Positions 26,000 through 33,798 of a DNA stretch of 42,610 nt are shown piece by piece (positions within the stretch are counted from its first letter, which is position 1; each line of letters starts with the position of its first letter). This DNA is from an uncultured Lachnospiraceae bacterium. GTDB lineage: Bacteria; Bacillota; Clostridia; Lachnospirales; Lachnospiraceae. The notes below the pieces were generated by a model. The model made no database searches, was not told where the DNA came from, and saw only the letters and a program-made list of their open reading frames with translations. The translations under genes were made by a program, and so were the position numbers. Location: assembly GCA_947593975.1 (NCBI GenBank), contig CANQDW010000008.1:1-42610 (forward strand), in the 5' to 3' direction.

Positions 26000-26416
26000 A
26001 TGGCGGTTGTTGAAGAATTGATTCGTATAGAAGATGATAACACACTGAGTTTTGGGAATTACCTTTTAGATACTAAAACCAAACTTTCGGATTTTATGTA
26101 TGAAGGGGACATATATAAAGTAAAGACCTTTAAGGAAATCACAAAGCTTGAAAAGAACGGTCAGTTTGTATATGAATCTGTAGAGGGAACGGCGGTTACA
26201 GGATTTAAGGCGGATGAGAATATGGTGAAGATGAGCGTTTCAGGCGTATCGGATACACAGATAACGCTTGGGCTTGAGCCTCAGAGTTCGTATAAGGTAA
26301 CTGTTGACGGCAATGATATGGGCGTTATTAAAACTAATCTCAGCGGAAAACTTGTGCTGAGCGTGGAGCTTGAGGAAGGCACCGTAAAGAATATAGAAGC
26401 TGTAAAAACAGCATAA
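26000..26416 (+). CDS. Small conserved protein (often labelled endosialidase-like)
   Basis: This 138-residue soluble protein starts M-A-V-V-E-E-L-I-R and runs through F-G-N-Y-x-L-D-T-K-T-K and Y-K-V-K-T-F-K-E-I-T-K-L-E-K-N-G. Its second half looks like an Fn3-like strand set (L-G-L-E-P-Q-S-S-Y-K-V). I recall Lachnospiraceae proteins of this form being named endosialidase in databases, with no catalytic residues to justify it. A strong AAGGAGG site, a 63-base gap after clpC and a strong terminator suggest it is expressed well and partly on its own. The function is unknown. Confidence 0.65.
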   Translation: MAVVEELIRIEDDNTLSFGNYLLDTKTKLSDFMYEGDIYKVKTFKEITKLEKNGQFVYESVEGTAVTGFKADENMVKMSVSGVSDTQITLGLEPQSSYKVTVDGNDMGVIKTNLSGKLVLSVELEEGTVKNIEAVKTA

Positions 26417-26437
26417 GATAGCGCGCGGTATATTATC

Positions 26438-26465
26438 CGGGGCTGCCGAGGATAAGGCAGCCCCG
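26438..26465 (+). terminator. Terminator between the 138-residue gene and radA
   Basis: A perfect 10-bp G+C-rich stem (26438-26447 and 26456-26465) with an 8-base loop is followed by TTTAT. It would end most transcripts from clpC and the small gene before radA. Confidence 0.75.
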
Positions 26466-26490
26466 TTTATATCATGTAAAAGGAGAACCT

Positions 26491-27858
26491 ATGGCAAAAC
26501 AAAAGCAGATATTTTTTTGTAAAGAGTGCGGATATGAAACTTCCAAATGGACGGGACAATGCCCCGGATGCCGTGAATGGAATACTATGGTGGAAAGTCC
26601 GAAGGCGGGAAGCGCAGGTAAGAGGGCATATGCGAAAAGGCCCGGGATCGGACCGGCGAAACCTTCTAAGATCACCGAAGTGGCTGCAGATACCGAAGAC
26701 AGGTTTGGCACGGGAACGGGAGAATTTGACAGAGTACTCGGAGGAGGAGTTGTAAAGGGGTCGCTTACGCTTGTCGGCGGCGATCCGGGAATAGGCAAAT
26801 CCACGCTCCTTTTGCAGATGTGCCGGAATATGACTGAGAGAGGGCTTAATATATTATACGTATCGGGCGAGGAATCGCTTAAGCAGATAAAAATGCGCGC
26901 AGACAGGATAGGAAAATTTAACGACAGGTTATTTCTTCTTAGTGAGACGTGCCTTGACGTAGTGGAAGATATAATTACGGATCCCGAAAATGTTTTCGAT
27001 ATCGTCGTTATCGATTCGATACAGACCGTATATAAAGAGGATGTTGATGCGGCGCCCGGAAGCGTAAGCCAGGTCAGGGAATGTACTTCGGCAATACTCG
27101 GGATAGCAAAACAGATGGGGATATCTGTATTCATAGTGGGACATGTGACCAAAGAAGGAGTGGTCGCGGGACCGAGAGTGCTTGAACATATGGTAGATAC
27201 GGTATTATATTTTGAAGGGGACAATATAGCGGCATATCGTATGCTGAGGGCGGTTAAGAACCGTTTCGGCTCAACGAACGAGATAGGCGTCTTTGAAATG
27301 AAAAATACGGGATTGTCGGAAGTGTTAAATCCCTCCGAATATATGCTTCAGGGAAAACCTGAGAATGAAGCGGGCTCAATCGTTACATGCACGCTTGAAG
27401 GAACGAGGCCTATCATGCTAGAGGTTCAGGCGCTTGTGTGCCAGACGGGGTTCAACTATCCGAGAAGAACGGCTGTAGGAATTGATTTTAACAGGGTTAC
27501 GCTCCTTATGGCGATTATAGAAAAACGTATGGGAATACATATGTCCGACTACGACGCGTATGTCAATATCGCAGGCGGACTTAAGGTCAATGAGCCTTCG
27601 TTAGACCTTGCGATAGTAGCGGCAGTGCTTTCAAGCTACAGAGGAAGGGCGCTTGACGACAGGATGTTTATATTCGGCGAAGTAGGGCTTGTCGGAGAAG
27701 TCAGGGCGGCGCCCATGGCTCAGAGAAGGATAAACGAAGCGGCAAAGATGGGCTATACGTCATGCATCATTCCTAAGGCAAATGAAGAAATGCTTGAAGA
27801 TAAGCCTATAAAATGTTATGGTATAAAGAATATCAGGGAACTTGCAGAGCTGATATAA
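26491..27858 (+). CDS. radA: RadA DNA repair/branch migration protein
   Basis: This 455-residue cytoplasmic protein aids recombination by moving DNA branches. It has an N-terminal zinc finger (Cys10, Cys13, Cys24, Cys27), a RecA-like ATPase with Walker A G-G-D-P-G-I-G-K-S-T at 96-105, the RadA-specific K-N-R-F-G, and a C-terminal Lon-like domain containing S-L-D-L-A-I. AAAAGGAG lies before the ATG. In Bacillus radA is followed by disA; here a membrane protein gene follows instead. Confidence 0.96.
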   Translation: MAKQKQIFFCKECGYETSKWTGQCPGCREWNTMVESPKAGSAGKRAYAKRPGIGPAKPSKITEVAADTEDRFGTGTGEFDRVLGGGVVKGSLTLVGGDPGIGKSTLLLQMCRNMTERGLNILYVSGEESLKQIKMRADRIGKFNDRLFLLSETCLDVVEDIITDPENVFDIVVIDSIQTVYKEDVDAAPGSVSQVRECTSAILGIAKQMGISVFIVGHVTKEGVVAGPRVLEHMVDTVLYFEGDNIAAYRMLRAVKNRFGSTNEIGVFEMKNTGLSEVLNPSEYMLQGKPENEAGSIVTCTLEGTRPIMLEVQALVCQTGFNYPRRTAVGIDFNRVTLLMAIIEKRMGIHMSDYDAYVNIAGGLKVNEPSLDLAIVAAVLSSYRGRALDDRMFIFGEVGLVGEVRAAPMAQRRINEAAKMGYTSCIIPKANEEMLEDKPIKCYGIKNIRELAELI

Positions 27859-27868
27859 GAAAGGATGC

Positions 27869-28417
27869 ATGGAAATTATGATAAATAAAATGCTGGATAT
27901 GCTCGTATCATCGGCCGAATCGTTTAAAAAAAGCGCGGTATATAAAAAATACGATATGATAAACAGCGTGTTTAAGACCCCGGTTAAGCTTATAATAGGA
28001 CTGGCGGTTATAGCAGTCACGGTTTTGGTTTATATTCTTTCGGGATTTTCTTACAGCAATGATGCGCTTATAGCGATGCTTGTTGTATTTGGGATGTTCA
28101 ATCTGGTCAATGCGATGTTTTCGGCAATATATAAGATACAGATATCATATATACCTTTTATGGTCTTTAATGCGGCGGGCTTTCTGCTTTATATGCTCGT
28201 GATATCAAAATATGAAGCGATAGGCAGGCTCTTTATGATATTGTTTATCATACTTGTATTCGCCGCGGTATGGATATGCGATATGTACCTGTTATATGGA
28301 GCAGGCCCCCGAAGGAGGATACTTGGAGGCCTGATAGTTAATATAGTTATGATAATCTTAACAACAATATGCGTATCCGCGGTATCTGCAGTGTCATATA
28401 TAATGCAGACCATATAG
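27869..28417 (+). CDS. Multi-pass membrane protein of unknown function
   Basis: This 182-residue protein has an amphipathic N-terminal 35 residues and then about five hydrophobic segments (roughly 38-58, 65-83, 92-110, 116-136, 150-176), with a short basic loop G-P-R-R-R before the last. I do not recognise a family. It lies ten bases after radA and probably shares its transcript. Its stop lies one base from the stop of thyX on the other strand. Confidence 0.6.
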   Translation: MEIMINKMLDMLVSSAESFKKSAVYKKYDMINSVFKTPVKLIIGLAVIAVTVLVYILSGFSYSNDALIAMLVVFGMFNLVNAMFSAIYKIQISYIPFMVFNAAGFLLYMLVISKYEAIGRLFMILFIILVFAAVWICDMYLLYGAGPRRRILGGLIVNIVMIILTTICVSAVSAVSYIMQTI

Positions 28418-28418
28418 C

Positions 28419-29090
28419 TTACTGCTCTTTGGTATCCTTAGTATAATCCACGTCAAGCTTGCAGAAAAATACCGGGAGCTTTTCTACAAATTCTTCATAT
28501 ATCATTGCCGCAACCTGGCGCATCTGCGGATGAGCTTTTGCATCGAGCCTTAATTTGAAAAAGTGTCTCCATTCACGCAGGTTCATGCTGACAATGATTT
28601 CTGTCTTTAATGAATTGGGCAGTACGGAGCGCGCTTCCTGCGGAGCAGCTCCGAGCTTAAGAAGTTCAAAGTAATATTTTTCGGCGCTTTCCATTGCGCG
28701 CGTCCATATGTCATATTTTTTTGCGTCAATCTCATTGTTAAGGTCGTACTTGAAGCCTGAGGCGATATCAATGACAGTAATGCGGTTGTTAAAGCTGTCG
28801 TTTGAGTAATTGCAGTATCTCGTGCTTTCCTGGCTGTAGCTTGCTATCCTGTGCCTTACTATCTCGTGGGTGACGCCTCTGTCGCATATTATCTTAACAG
28901 TAACGAGTTCGTGTTCGATAACTGATTCATGCCCGTTGGATATTATGTTTTTAACAAACTGTTCCGCTGAGTTTTCCGTTATACTGCGTTCGCTCTTATA
29001 GCAAACTCTGCCCACCCGTTCGATTTTCCTCAGTATGTCGCTGTAGTCCTGCATGTCGATTATCTCAACTGACGGTTCAATTATATTCAT
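28419..29090 (-). CDS. thyX: FAD-dependent thymidylate synthase
   Basis: This 223-residue enzyme makes dTMP from dUMP using methylene-tetrahydrofolate and FADH2. The ThyX signature R-H-R-x7-S is clear in R-H-R-I-A-S-Y-S-Q-E-S, followed by T-R-Y; N-L-R-E-W-R-H-F-F-K-L-R and the late H-P-Q-M-R are also typical. AAAGGAG lies before the ATG. No thyA is in the window. It has its own promoter, diverging from thrS. Confidence 0.96.
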   Translation of the reverse strand: MNIIEPSVEIIDMQDYSDILRKIERVGRVCYKSERSITENSAEQFVKNIISNGHESVIEHELVTVKIICDRGVTHEIVRHRIASYSQESTRYCNYSNDSFNNRITVIDIASGFKYDLNNEIDAKKYDIWTRAMESAEKYYFELLKLGAAPQEARSVLPNSLKTEIIVSMNLREWRHFFKLRLDAKAHPQMRQVAAMIYEEFVEKLPVFFCKLDVDYTKDTKEQ

Positions 29091-29130
29091 AATCTCACTC
29101 CTTTAGGTATAAAACAATAATTGTATATAC

Positions 29131-29159
29131 AATATATTACATTATGAGATAAAAATCAA
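29131..29159 (-). promoter_or_regulatory. Sigma-A promoter of thyX
   Basis: On the minus strand TTGATT, 17 bases and TATATT are found about 40 bases before the thyX start. The -10 overlaps the palindrome TTGTATATACAA (29121-29132). Confidence 0.55.
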
Positions 29160-29178
29160 GGAAAAGCGTAATGATAAG

Positions 29179-29206
29179 TTGACTAATATGTATTTCATGG
29201 TATAAA
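29179..29206 (+). promoter_or_regulatory. Sigma-A promoter of thrS
   Basis: TTGACT, 16 bases and TATAAA lie about 33 bases before the thrS start. The leader would be only about 25 bases, too short for a T-box element. Confidence 0.6.
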
Positions 29207-29238
29207 ATAATATAATTAATAAAATGAAAGGAAGAACT

Positions 29239-31197
29239 ATGATGAAAGTTACATTAAAAGACGGATCGTGTAAAGAATACCAAAATCCAATGTCAGCATA
29301 CGATATTGCGAAAGACATAAGCGAAGGTCTTGCAAGGGCAGCATGCGCAGCAATGGTTGACGGAAAGGTTGTGGATCTGCGAACTGAGATCTCTTGCGAT
29401 TGTGAACTTAGTATTCTTACTTTTAATGATAAAGAAGGAATGGCGGCATACAGGCATACCGCTTCGCACGTTCTTGCGGAAGCAGTAAAGAGATTGTATC
29501 CGGAAGCAAAGCTTGCCATAGGACCTTCTATTGATACAGGATTTTATTATGATTTTGACTGCCCTCCTTTTGACAGGGAGGCGCTTGATAAAATAGAAGC
29601 CGAGATGAAGAAGATCATTAAAGAGGGAAACGCCCTTACATGCTTTACGCTTCCAAGGGATGAAGCGATAGAGTTCATGGAAAAAAGAGAGGAACCTTAT
29701 AAAGTTGAACTTATAAATGATCTGCCTGAAGATGCGGTTATATCTTTTTACAGCCAGGGAGAGTTTACAGATCTGTGCGCGGGACCGCATCTTATGAGCA
29801 CTAAACAGATCAAGGCGTTTAAACTTATCTCTTCTTCGGGAGCGTACTGGAGAGGTTCTGAAAAGAATAAAATGCTTACGAGGATATACGGAACCGCATA
29901 TGATAAGAAAGCAGACCTTGAGGCTTATCTGGAACATCTTGAAGACATTAAGAAACGCGACCATAACAGGCTTGGCAGGGAAATGGAACTGTTCACAACC
30001 GTAGATGTGATAGGCCAGGGACTTCCGCTTATCATGCCTAATGGCGTTATTATCATAAAAGAGCTGCAGAGATGGATAGAAGATCTGGAGGATAATGAAT
30101 GGGGATATGTGAGAACCAAAACCCCGCTTATGGCAAAAAGCGACTTGTATAAGATATCAGGTCACTGGGACCATTACAAAGACGGAATGTTTGTACTCGG
30201 CGATGAAGATAAGGATAAAGAAGTGTTTGCGTTAAGGCCGATGACATGCCCGTTCCAGTATTATGTATATAAGAACAGCCAGAAATCATACAGGGATCTG
30301 CCTCTCAGATATGGCGAGACTTCCACTCTTTTCCGCAACGAAGAATCCGGAGAGATGCACGGGCTTACACGCGTAAGGCAGTTTACGATATCCGAAGGAC
30401 ATCTTATTGTAAGGCCTGACCAGATGGATGAAGAATTTAAGGGATGCCTGGCGCTTGCAAAATATTGTCTTACCACGCTCGGACTTGAGGAAGATGTAAC
30501 TTACAGGCTGTCGAAATGGGATAAGGATAATCCCGATAAATACATGGGCAGCGCCGAAGTGTGGGAAGAGACGCAGCAGAGAATAAGGAATGTGCTTGAC
30601 GAGCTTGGTATAGTTTATGAGGAAGCAGACGGGGAAGCAGCGTTTTACGGACCTAAAGTAGACATACAGGCGAAAAACGTATACGGTAAAGAAGATACGA
30701 TGATCACCATTCAGTGGGACGCGCTTTTAGCCGAACAGTTTGATATGTATTATGTAGATCAGAACGGTGAAAAGGTAAGACCTTATATAATCCATAGGAC
30801 AAGTATAGGATGTTATGAGAGAACGCTTGCATGGCTTACTGAAAAATATGCCGGAAAATTCCCTACATGGCTTTGTCCTGAGCAGGTAAGGGTGCTTCCT
30901 ATATCAGAGAAGTTCCATGATTATGCAGGCAGGATCAATAAGGAGCTTAGAGCTAACGGCATAAGGAGCAGCGTTGATGAAAGAAGCGAAAAGATAGGTT
31001 ATAAGATTCGCGATTCAAGGCTTCACAGGGTTCCTTATATGCTTGTTGTAGGGCAGAATGAAGAGCAGGATAATACCGTATCTGTAAGGAGCAGATATCT
31101 CGGAGATGAAGGAACAAAGAGTATTGATGAATTCATTTCGGAGATATCTAAAGAGATAAGGACCAAACAGATACGTGAAATTAAAGTAACAGAATAA
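29239..31197 (+). CDS. thrS: Threonyl-tRNA synthetase
   Basis: This 652-residue cytoplasmic enzyme charges tRNA-Thr. It has a TGS domain (1-62), an editing domain with H-T-A-S-H-V-L and C-A-G-P-H-L, a class II catalytic core with zinc-ligand Cys in M-T-C-P-F-Q, motif 2 G-E-x-x-x-L-F-R-N-E, motif 3 with S-I-G-C-Y-E-R, and a C-terminal anticodon-binding domain. The start at 29239 is chosen over 29224 because AAAGGAAG lies between them at the right distance. Many Firmicute thrS genes carry a T-box leader; this one does not. Confidence 0.96.
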   Translation: MMKVTLKDGSCKEYQNPMSAYDIAKDISEGLARAACAAMVDGKVVDLRTEISCDCELSILTFNDKEGMAAYRHTASHVLAEAVKRLYPEAKLAIGPSIDTGFYYDFDCPPFDREALDKIEAEMKKIIKEGNALTCFTLPRDEAIEFMEKREEPYKVELINDLPEDAVISFYSQGEFTDLCAGPHLMSTKQIKAFKLISSSGAYWRGSEKNKMLTRIYGTAYDKKADLEAYLEHLEDIKKRDHNRLGREMELFTTVDVIGQGLPLIMPNGVIIIKELQRWIEDLEDNEWGYVRTKTPLMAKSDLYKISGHWDHYKDGMFVLGDEDKDKEVFALRPMTCPFQYYVYKNSQKSYRDLPLRYGETSTLFRNEESGEMHGLTRVRQFTISEGHLIVRPDQMDEEFKGCLALAKYCLTTLGLEEDVTYRLSKWDKDNPDKYMGSAEVWEETQQRIRNVLDELGIVYEEADGEAAFYGPKVDIQAKNVYGKEDTMITIQWDALLAEQFDMYYVDQNGEKVRPYIIHRTSIGCYERTLAWLTEKYAGKFPTWLCPEQVRVLPISEKFHDYAGRINKELRANGIRSSVDERSEKIGYKIRDSRLHRVPYMLVVGQNEEQDNTVSVRSRYLGDEGTKSIDEFISEISKEIRTKQIREIKVTE

Positions 31198-31223
31198 TAT
31201 TATTTTAACGGAGGGGCTTTACA

Positions 31224-31739
31224 ATGGATAACGAAAATTATTATCAGAACGAAAACGAAAACCGGACAACACCGGAAGAACAGAATTATGAGCAGCCAAA
31301 TTATGAGCAGCCAAATTATGAGCAGCCGAATTATGAACAGCCAAAGTACGAACAGCCAAGGTATGAGCAGCCGCAGGGAAATGAGCCGATTTACAGCTAT
31401 CAGCCGTATATCGCTCCCAATCAGCCGGAAAAGAAAAAGAACGGGATTGGCATAGCATCGCTTGTTATCGGTATAATCTCGCTTATATCATGCTGCTGCT
31501 GGTGGCTTTCGATAATTCTTGGAGTTGCTTCGATAATCCTTGGTATCATTTCACTCGTTCAGAAAGAAACTACCAAAGGATTTGCTATAACCGGTATAAT
31601 ACTCGGCGCCATGGGAATCATTCTTGCGGCAGCGCTTGTACTCACTGCCGTTTATATGTCTGAAAACGGAATGCTTGATCAGGTCGGAAGATATTATTAT
31701 GATGAATATGGCTTTAATCCGTTTGAAAATATTAATTAG
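31224..31739 (+). CDS. DUF4190 membrane protein with N-terminal NYEQP repeats
   Basis: This 171-residue protein begins with a hydrophilic Asn/Gln/Glu/Tyr-rich tail holding six N/K/R-Y-E-Q-P repeats (about residues 21-50). Two hydrophobic segments follow (about 75-110 and 120-145) with the G-I-A-S-L-V-I-G-I-I-S and K-G-F-A-I-T-G-I-I-L-G features of DUF4190. Members are common small membrane proteins of unknown role. The tail probably faces the cytoplasm. GGAGGGG precedes the ATG, 26 bases after thrS. A C-C-C-W-W cluster lies in the first membrane segment. Confidence 0.8.
   Translation: MDNENYYQNENENRTTPEEQNYEQPNYEQPNYEQPNYEQPKYEQPRYEQPQGNEPIYSYQPYIAPNQPEKKKNGIGIASLVIGIISLISCCCWWLSIILGVASIILGIISLVQKETTKGFAITGIILGAMGIILAAALVLTAVYMSENGMLDQVGRYYYDEYGFNPFENIN
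31284..31373 (+). repeat. Six tandem 15-bp repeats (NYEQP codons)
   Basis: Six back-to-back 15-bp units, AATTATGAGCAGCCA and close variants, code for the Y-E-Q-P repeats of the DUF4190 protein. The first three differ by one base, so the array looks recent and may vary in copy number without breaking the frame. Confidence 0.9.
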
Positions 31740-31748
31740 ATGACGGCA

Positions 31749-32195
31749 TTATCCGATTATGGAATAGTCAAATACAAGAATTAAGAGATTTTTGACGATC
31801 CATTGGAGTATAAGGACAATACATGCCGTATAAATGTACCAGGGGCGTATTGTAAGCGCGTGAAAAGATGCATTTTCGGGAGAAGAGTTTTTAAAGGCTC
31901 TTCTCCTGATTCTGTATATCGTCTGCGAGATCATGAAAAATACTCCCGGAAACGCTGTATACAGAACTAACGGGTGATAATAAAAGCTTTTGATAAAATG
32001 GCCGTTTAACATGTATATAAGCGAACGCGTCCCGCCGCAGCCGGGGCAGTAATAGCCGGTAATAATATGAAAAAGGCACGGACGTACATGTGAAATTATA
32101 TAAGGTCCGAAAAGCGCAAGTATTATGATCCCGAAAAGCCCGCATATGTATGCGCATGTATCCAGCGCGCGGCTGTAAGGTCTGTATTGTGACAT
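31749..32195 (-). CDS. DUF2752 membrane protein
   Basis: This 148-residue protein has three to four hydrophobic segments and the family signature C-P-G-C-G-G-T-R at about residues 50-57, followed later by H-P-L. The Cys pair and His suggest a metal or redox site near the membrane, but no role is established to my knowledge. AGGAAG precedes the ATG. Its stop lies nine bases from that of the convergent DUF4190 gene, and its front diverges from the infC promoter. Confidence 0.85.
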   Translation of the reverse strand: MSQYRPYSRALDTCAYICGLFGIIILALFGPYIISHVRPCLFHIITGYYCPGCGGTRSLIYMLNGHFIKSFYYHPLVLYTAFPGVFFMISQTIYRIRRRAFKNSSPENASFHALTIRPWYIYTACIVLILQWIVKNLLILVFDYSIIG

Positions 32196-32219
32196 AATAT
32201 TTCTTCCTCAAAAAAAGTA

Positions 32220-32248
32220 TTGACATCTGCATAAAGAGATGTTATCAT
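32220..32248 (+). promoter_or_regulatory. Sigma-A promoter of infC-rpmI-rplT
   Basis: TTGACA, 17 bases and TATCAT make a strong promoter. The start would fall near 32255, giving an untranslated leader of about 195 bases before infC. Confidence 0.75.
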
Positions 32249-32254
32249 AATTAA

Positions 32255-32449
32255 CGTTGCAGTTATTGCAGCAATAACATAAAGCGGAGTGTGTCCACTC
32301 TCACCTCAGCACATATATGTGACTTGGGTTAATAATAAGACATTTTTTAATGAAAGTAAATACCCGCGGGTATTTGCGGCTGTTAGTTTTATTTGGTGGA
32401 CAGAGTATACTTTGTCTGCTTTTTTAATTTATTTTGGAGGTGCACGGCA
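32255..32449 (+). ncRNA. Structured infC leader, L20-type attenuator
   Basis: The leader holds a hairpin at 32262-32278 (GTTATTG/CAATAAC), one at 32287-32300 (GAGTG/CACTC), a palindrome at 32310-32321, and a 7-bp hairpin with a CGCG loop at 32358-32375. It ends with a terminator hairpin at 32398-32417 followed by six T at 32420-32425. The bases TGTCCAC (32292-32298) are complementary to GTGGACA (32396-32402), which covers the left arm of the terminator, so the two folds are exclusive. In Bacillus this operon is controlled by ribosomal protein L20 through such a switch, so L20 is the expected effector here. Confidence 0.7.
32398..32425 (+). terminator. Attenuator hairpin in the infC leader
   Basis: An 8-bp stem with two G-U pairs (32398-32405 with 32410-32417) and a TATA loop is followed after GC by TTTTTT. 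It lies ten bases before the infC ribosome binding site, so it decides whether the operon is read. Confidence 0.7.
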
Positions 32450-32956
32450 ATTAGCGATTTTTTTATTAACGAGCAAATAAGAGATAAGGAAGTACGTCTT
32501 ATCGGCGATAATGGAGAACAGTTAGGCATTATGCCTGTGAAGGAGGCCTTGCGGATGGCAAGGGAGGCGGATCTGGATCTGGTGAAGGTCGCCCCTAATG
32601 CAAAACCGCCGGTATGTAAGATTATCGATTATGGAAAGTTCCGTTATGAGCAGATGCGCAGGGACAAAGAAGCAAGAAAGAAGCAGAAGGTGACTGAAGT
32701 AAAAGAGATACGGTTGTCGCCAAATATTGACAGTAATGATTTAAATACAAAAGCAAACCACGCCAGGAAATTTCTTTCAAAGGGAGATAAAGTTAAAGTT
32801 TCGCTTCGTTTCCGCGGACGTGAGATGTCTCATGTTAATGTTGGAAAGCAGATACTTGATGATTTCTTTGAAAAACTTGAGGATATTGCTGTTGTAGATA
32901 AACCAGCTAAGCTGGAAGGCAGAAGTATGGTAGTATTTTTGACCGAAAAGAAATAA
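32450..32956 (+). CDS. infC: Translation initiation factor IF-3 (AUU start)
   Basis: This 168-residue factor binds the 30S subunit and checks the start codon. The N-domain [14 protein letters not shown] and the C-domain K-E-I-R-L-S-P and R-F-R-G-R-E are standard. No ATG or GTG lies near the true N-terminus. The ATT at 32450 follows GGAGGT with eight bases between, and gives the family N-terminus. AUU starts are known for infC in other bacteria, where IF-3 rejects its own message when abundant. An upstream ATG at 32393 in the same frame lies inside the attenuator and is not the start. Confidence 0.93.
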   Translation: MSDFFINEQIRDKEVRLIGDNGEQLGIMPVKEALRMAREADLDLVKVAPNAKPPVCKIIDYGKFRYEQMRRDKEARKKQKVTEVKEIRLSPNIDSNDLNTKANHARKFLSKGDKVKVSLRFRGREMSHVNVGKQILDDFFEKLEDIAVVDKPAKLEGRSMVVFLTEKK

Positions 32957-32970
32957 GGAGGAATATAATT

Positions 32971-33168
32971 ATGCCTAAAATGAAGACAAGAAGTTCGGCA
33001 GCTAAACGTTTTAAGCAGACCGGTTCAGGTAAACTTATGCGTATGAAAGCTAATAAAAGCCACATTCTTAACAAAAAGTCGAGAAAGAGAAAGAGAAATC
33101 TTAGAAAGCAGACAGAGATTGACGCTTCTAATCTGAAGCAGATGAAAAGATGCATGCCTTACATGTAA
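32971..33168 (+). CDS. rpmI: Ribosomal protein bL35
   Basis: This 65-residue basic protein of the large subunit carries the family start [12 protein letters not shown] and the K-S-H-I-L-N-K-K-S core. AAGGAGG precedes the ATG. It lies 14 bases after infC and 23 before rplT, in the usual order. Confidence 0.97.
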   Translation: MPKMKTRSSAAKRFKQTGSGKLMRMKANKSHILNKKSRKRKRNLRKQTEIDASNLKQMKRCMPYM

Positions 33169-33191
33169 TATGATTTTAGGAGGATTTAATA

Positions 33192-33548
33192 ATGGCCAGA
33201 GTTAAAGGCGGAATGAACGCCAAAAAAAAGCATAAGAGAGTTTTGAAACTTGCCAAGGGTTATCGCGGAGCACGTTCAAAGCAGTATAGAGTTGCTAAGC
33301 AGTCCGTTATGAGGGCTTTAAATACAGCTTATGAAGGAAGAAAGCAGAGAAAGAGACAGTTCAGGAGACTGTGGATCGCGCGTATTAACGCAGCCGCAAG
33401 GATGAACGGGATATCTTACAGCAAGTTCATGTACGGACTTAAGCTTGCTGAAGCTGATGTGAACAGAAAGATGCTGTCAGAGATGGCGATAAGCGATCCG
33501 GAAGGATTTGCAGCGCTTGCAGAACTTGCAAAGTCAAAGATAGCGTAA
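33192..33548 (+). CDS. rplT: Ribosomal protein bL20
   Basis: This 118-residue RNA-binding protein is needed early in large-subunit assembly and is the probable regulator of its own operon. The start [16 protein letters not shown] and [13 protein letters not shown] are standard. TAGGAGG lies before the ATG. A terminator follows. Confidence 0.97.
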   Translation: MARVKGGMNAKKKHKRVLKLAKGYRGARSKQYRVAKQSVMRALNTAYEGRKQRKRQFRRLWIARINAAARMNGISYSKFMYGLKLAEADVNRKMLSEMAISDPEGFAALAELAKSKIA

Positions 33549-33576
33549 TAGAAAAATAATGTGATAGTATATTAAA

Positions 33577-33612
33577 GGGCTGCCGTGAAAATTTCACAGC
33601 AGCCTGTTTTTA
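33577..33612 (+). terminator. Terminator of the infC-rpmI-rplT operon
   Basis: GGCTGC pairs with GCAGCC (33578-33583 and 33599-33604), and a second stem GTGA/TCAC lies inside after one mismatch. TGTTTTTA follows. Confidence 0.8.
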
Positions 33613-33660
33613 TTAATGTATGATCGGGATAACTATAATGGAGGAATACCTGCCGTCTTT

Positions 33661-33785
33661 TTTAAACTGCCATATTTATATCACATTCTTTATAAAATAA
33701 CCATAATATTGACATGGTATTTGCAAAATAATAACACATATGGTACGGATATGTCTGTTAATATGTGGTTATAAAAATATATGGG
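33661..33785 (+). repeat. Duplicated 125-bp promoter segment, copy A
   Basis: This segment matches 36108-36232 at 118 of 125 positions. It contains TTGACA (33709-33714), a 17-base spacer and TAACAC, and then a leader of about 55 bases ending in the ribosome binding site region of the 33799 gene. Between the rplT terminator and copy A (33613-33660) I see nothing functional. Confidence 0.9.
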
Positions 33786-33798
33786 AGAGGATGTAATT

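Noticed and set aside
26472-27224. 250-codon open frame antisense to radA
   Set aside because: It is a reverse-strand shadow of a conserved gene, with Ser/Thr/Pro-rich composition and no start signal.
29101-29238. Possible T-box leader before thrS
   Set aside because: The promoter at 29179 leaves only about 25 bases of leader, and no specifier stem or terminator is present.
33616-33777. 53-codon frame between the rplT terminator and the 33799 gene
   Set aside because: It has no ribosome binding site and runs through the duplicated promoter; the frame is not needed to explain the conservation.
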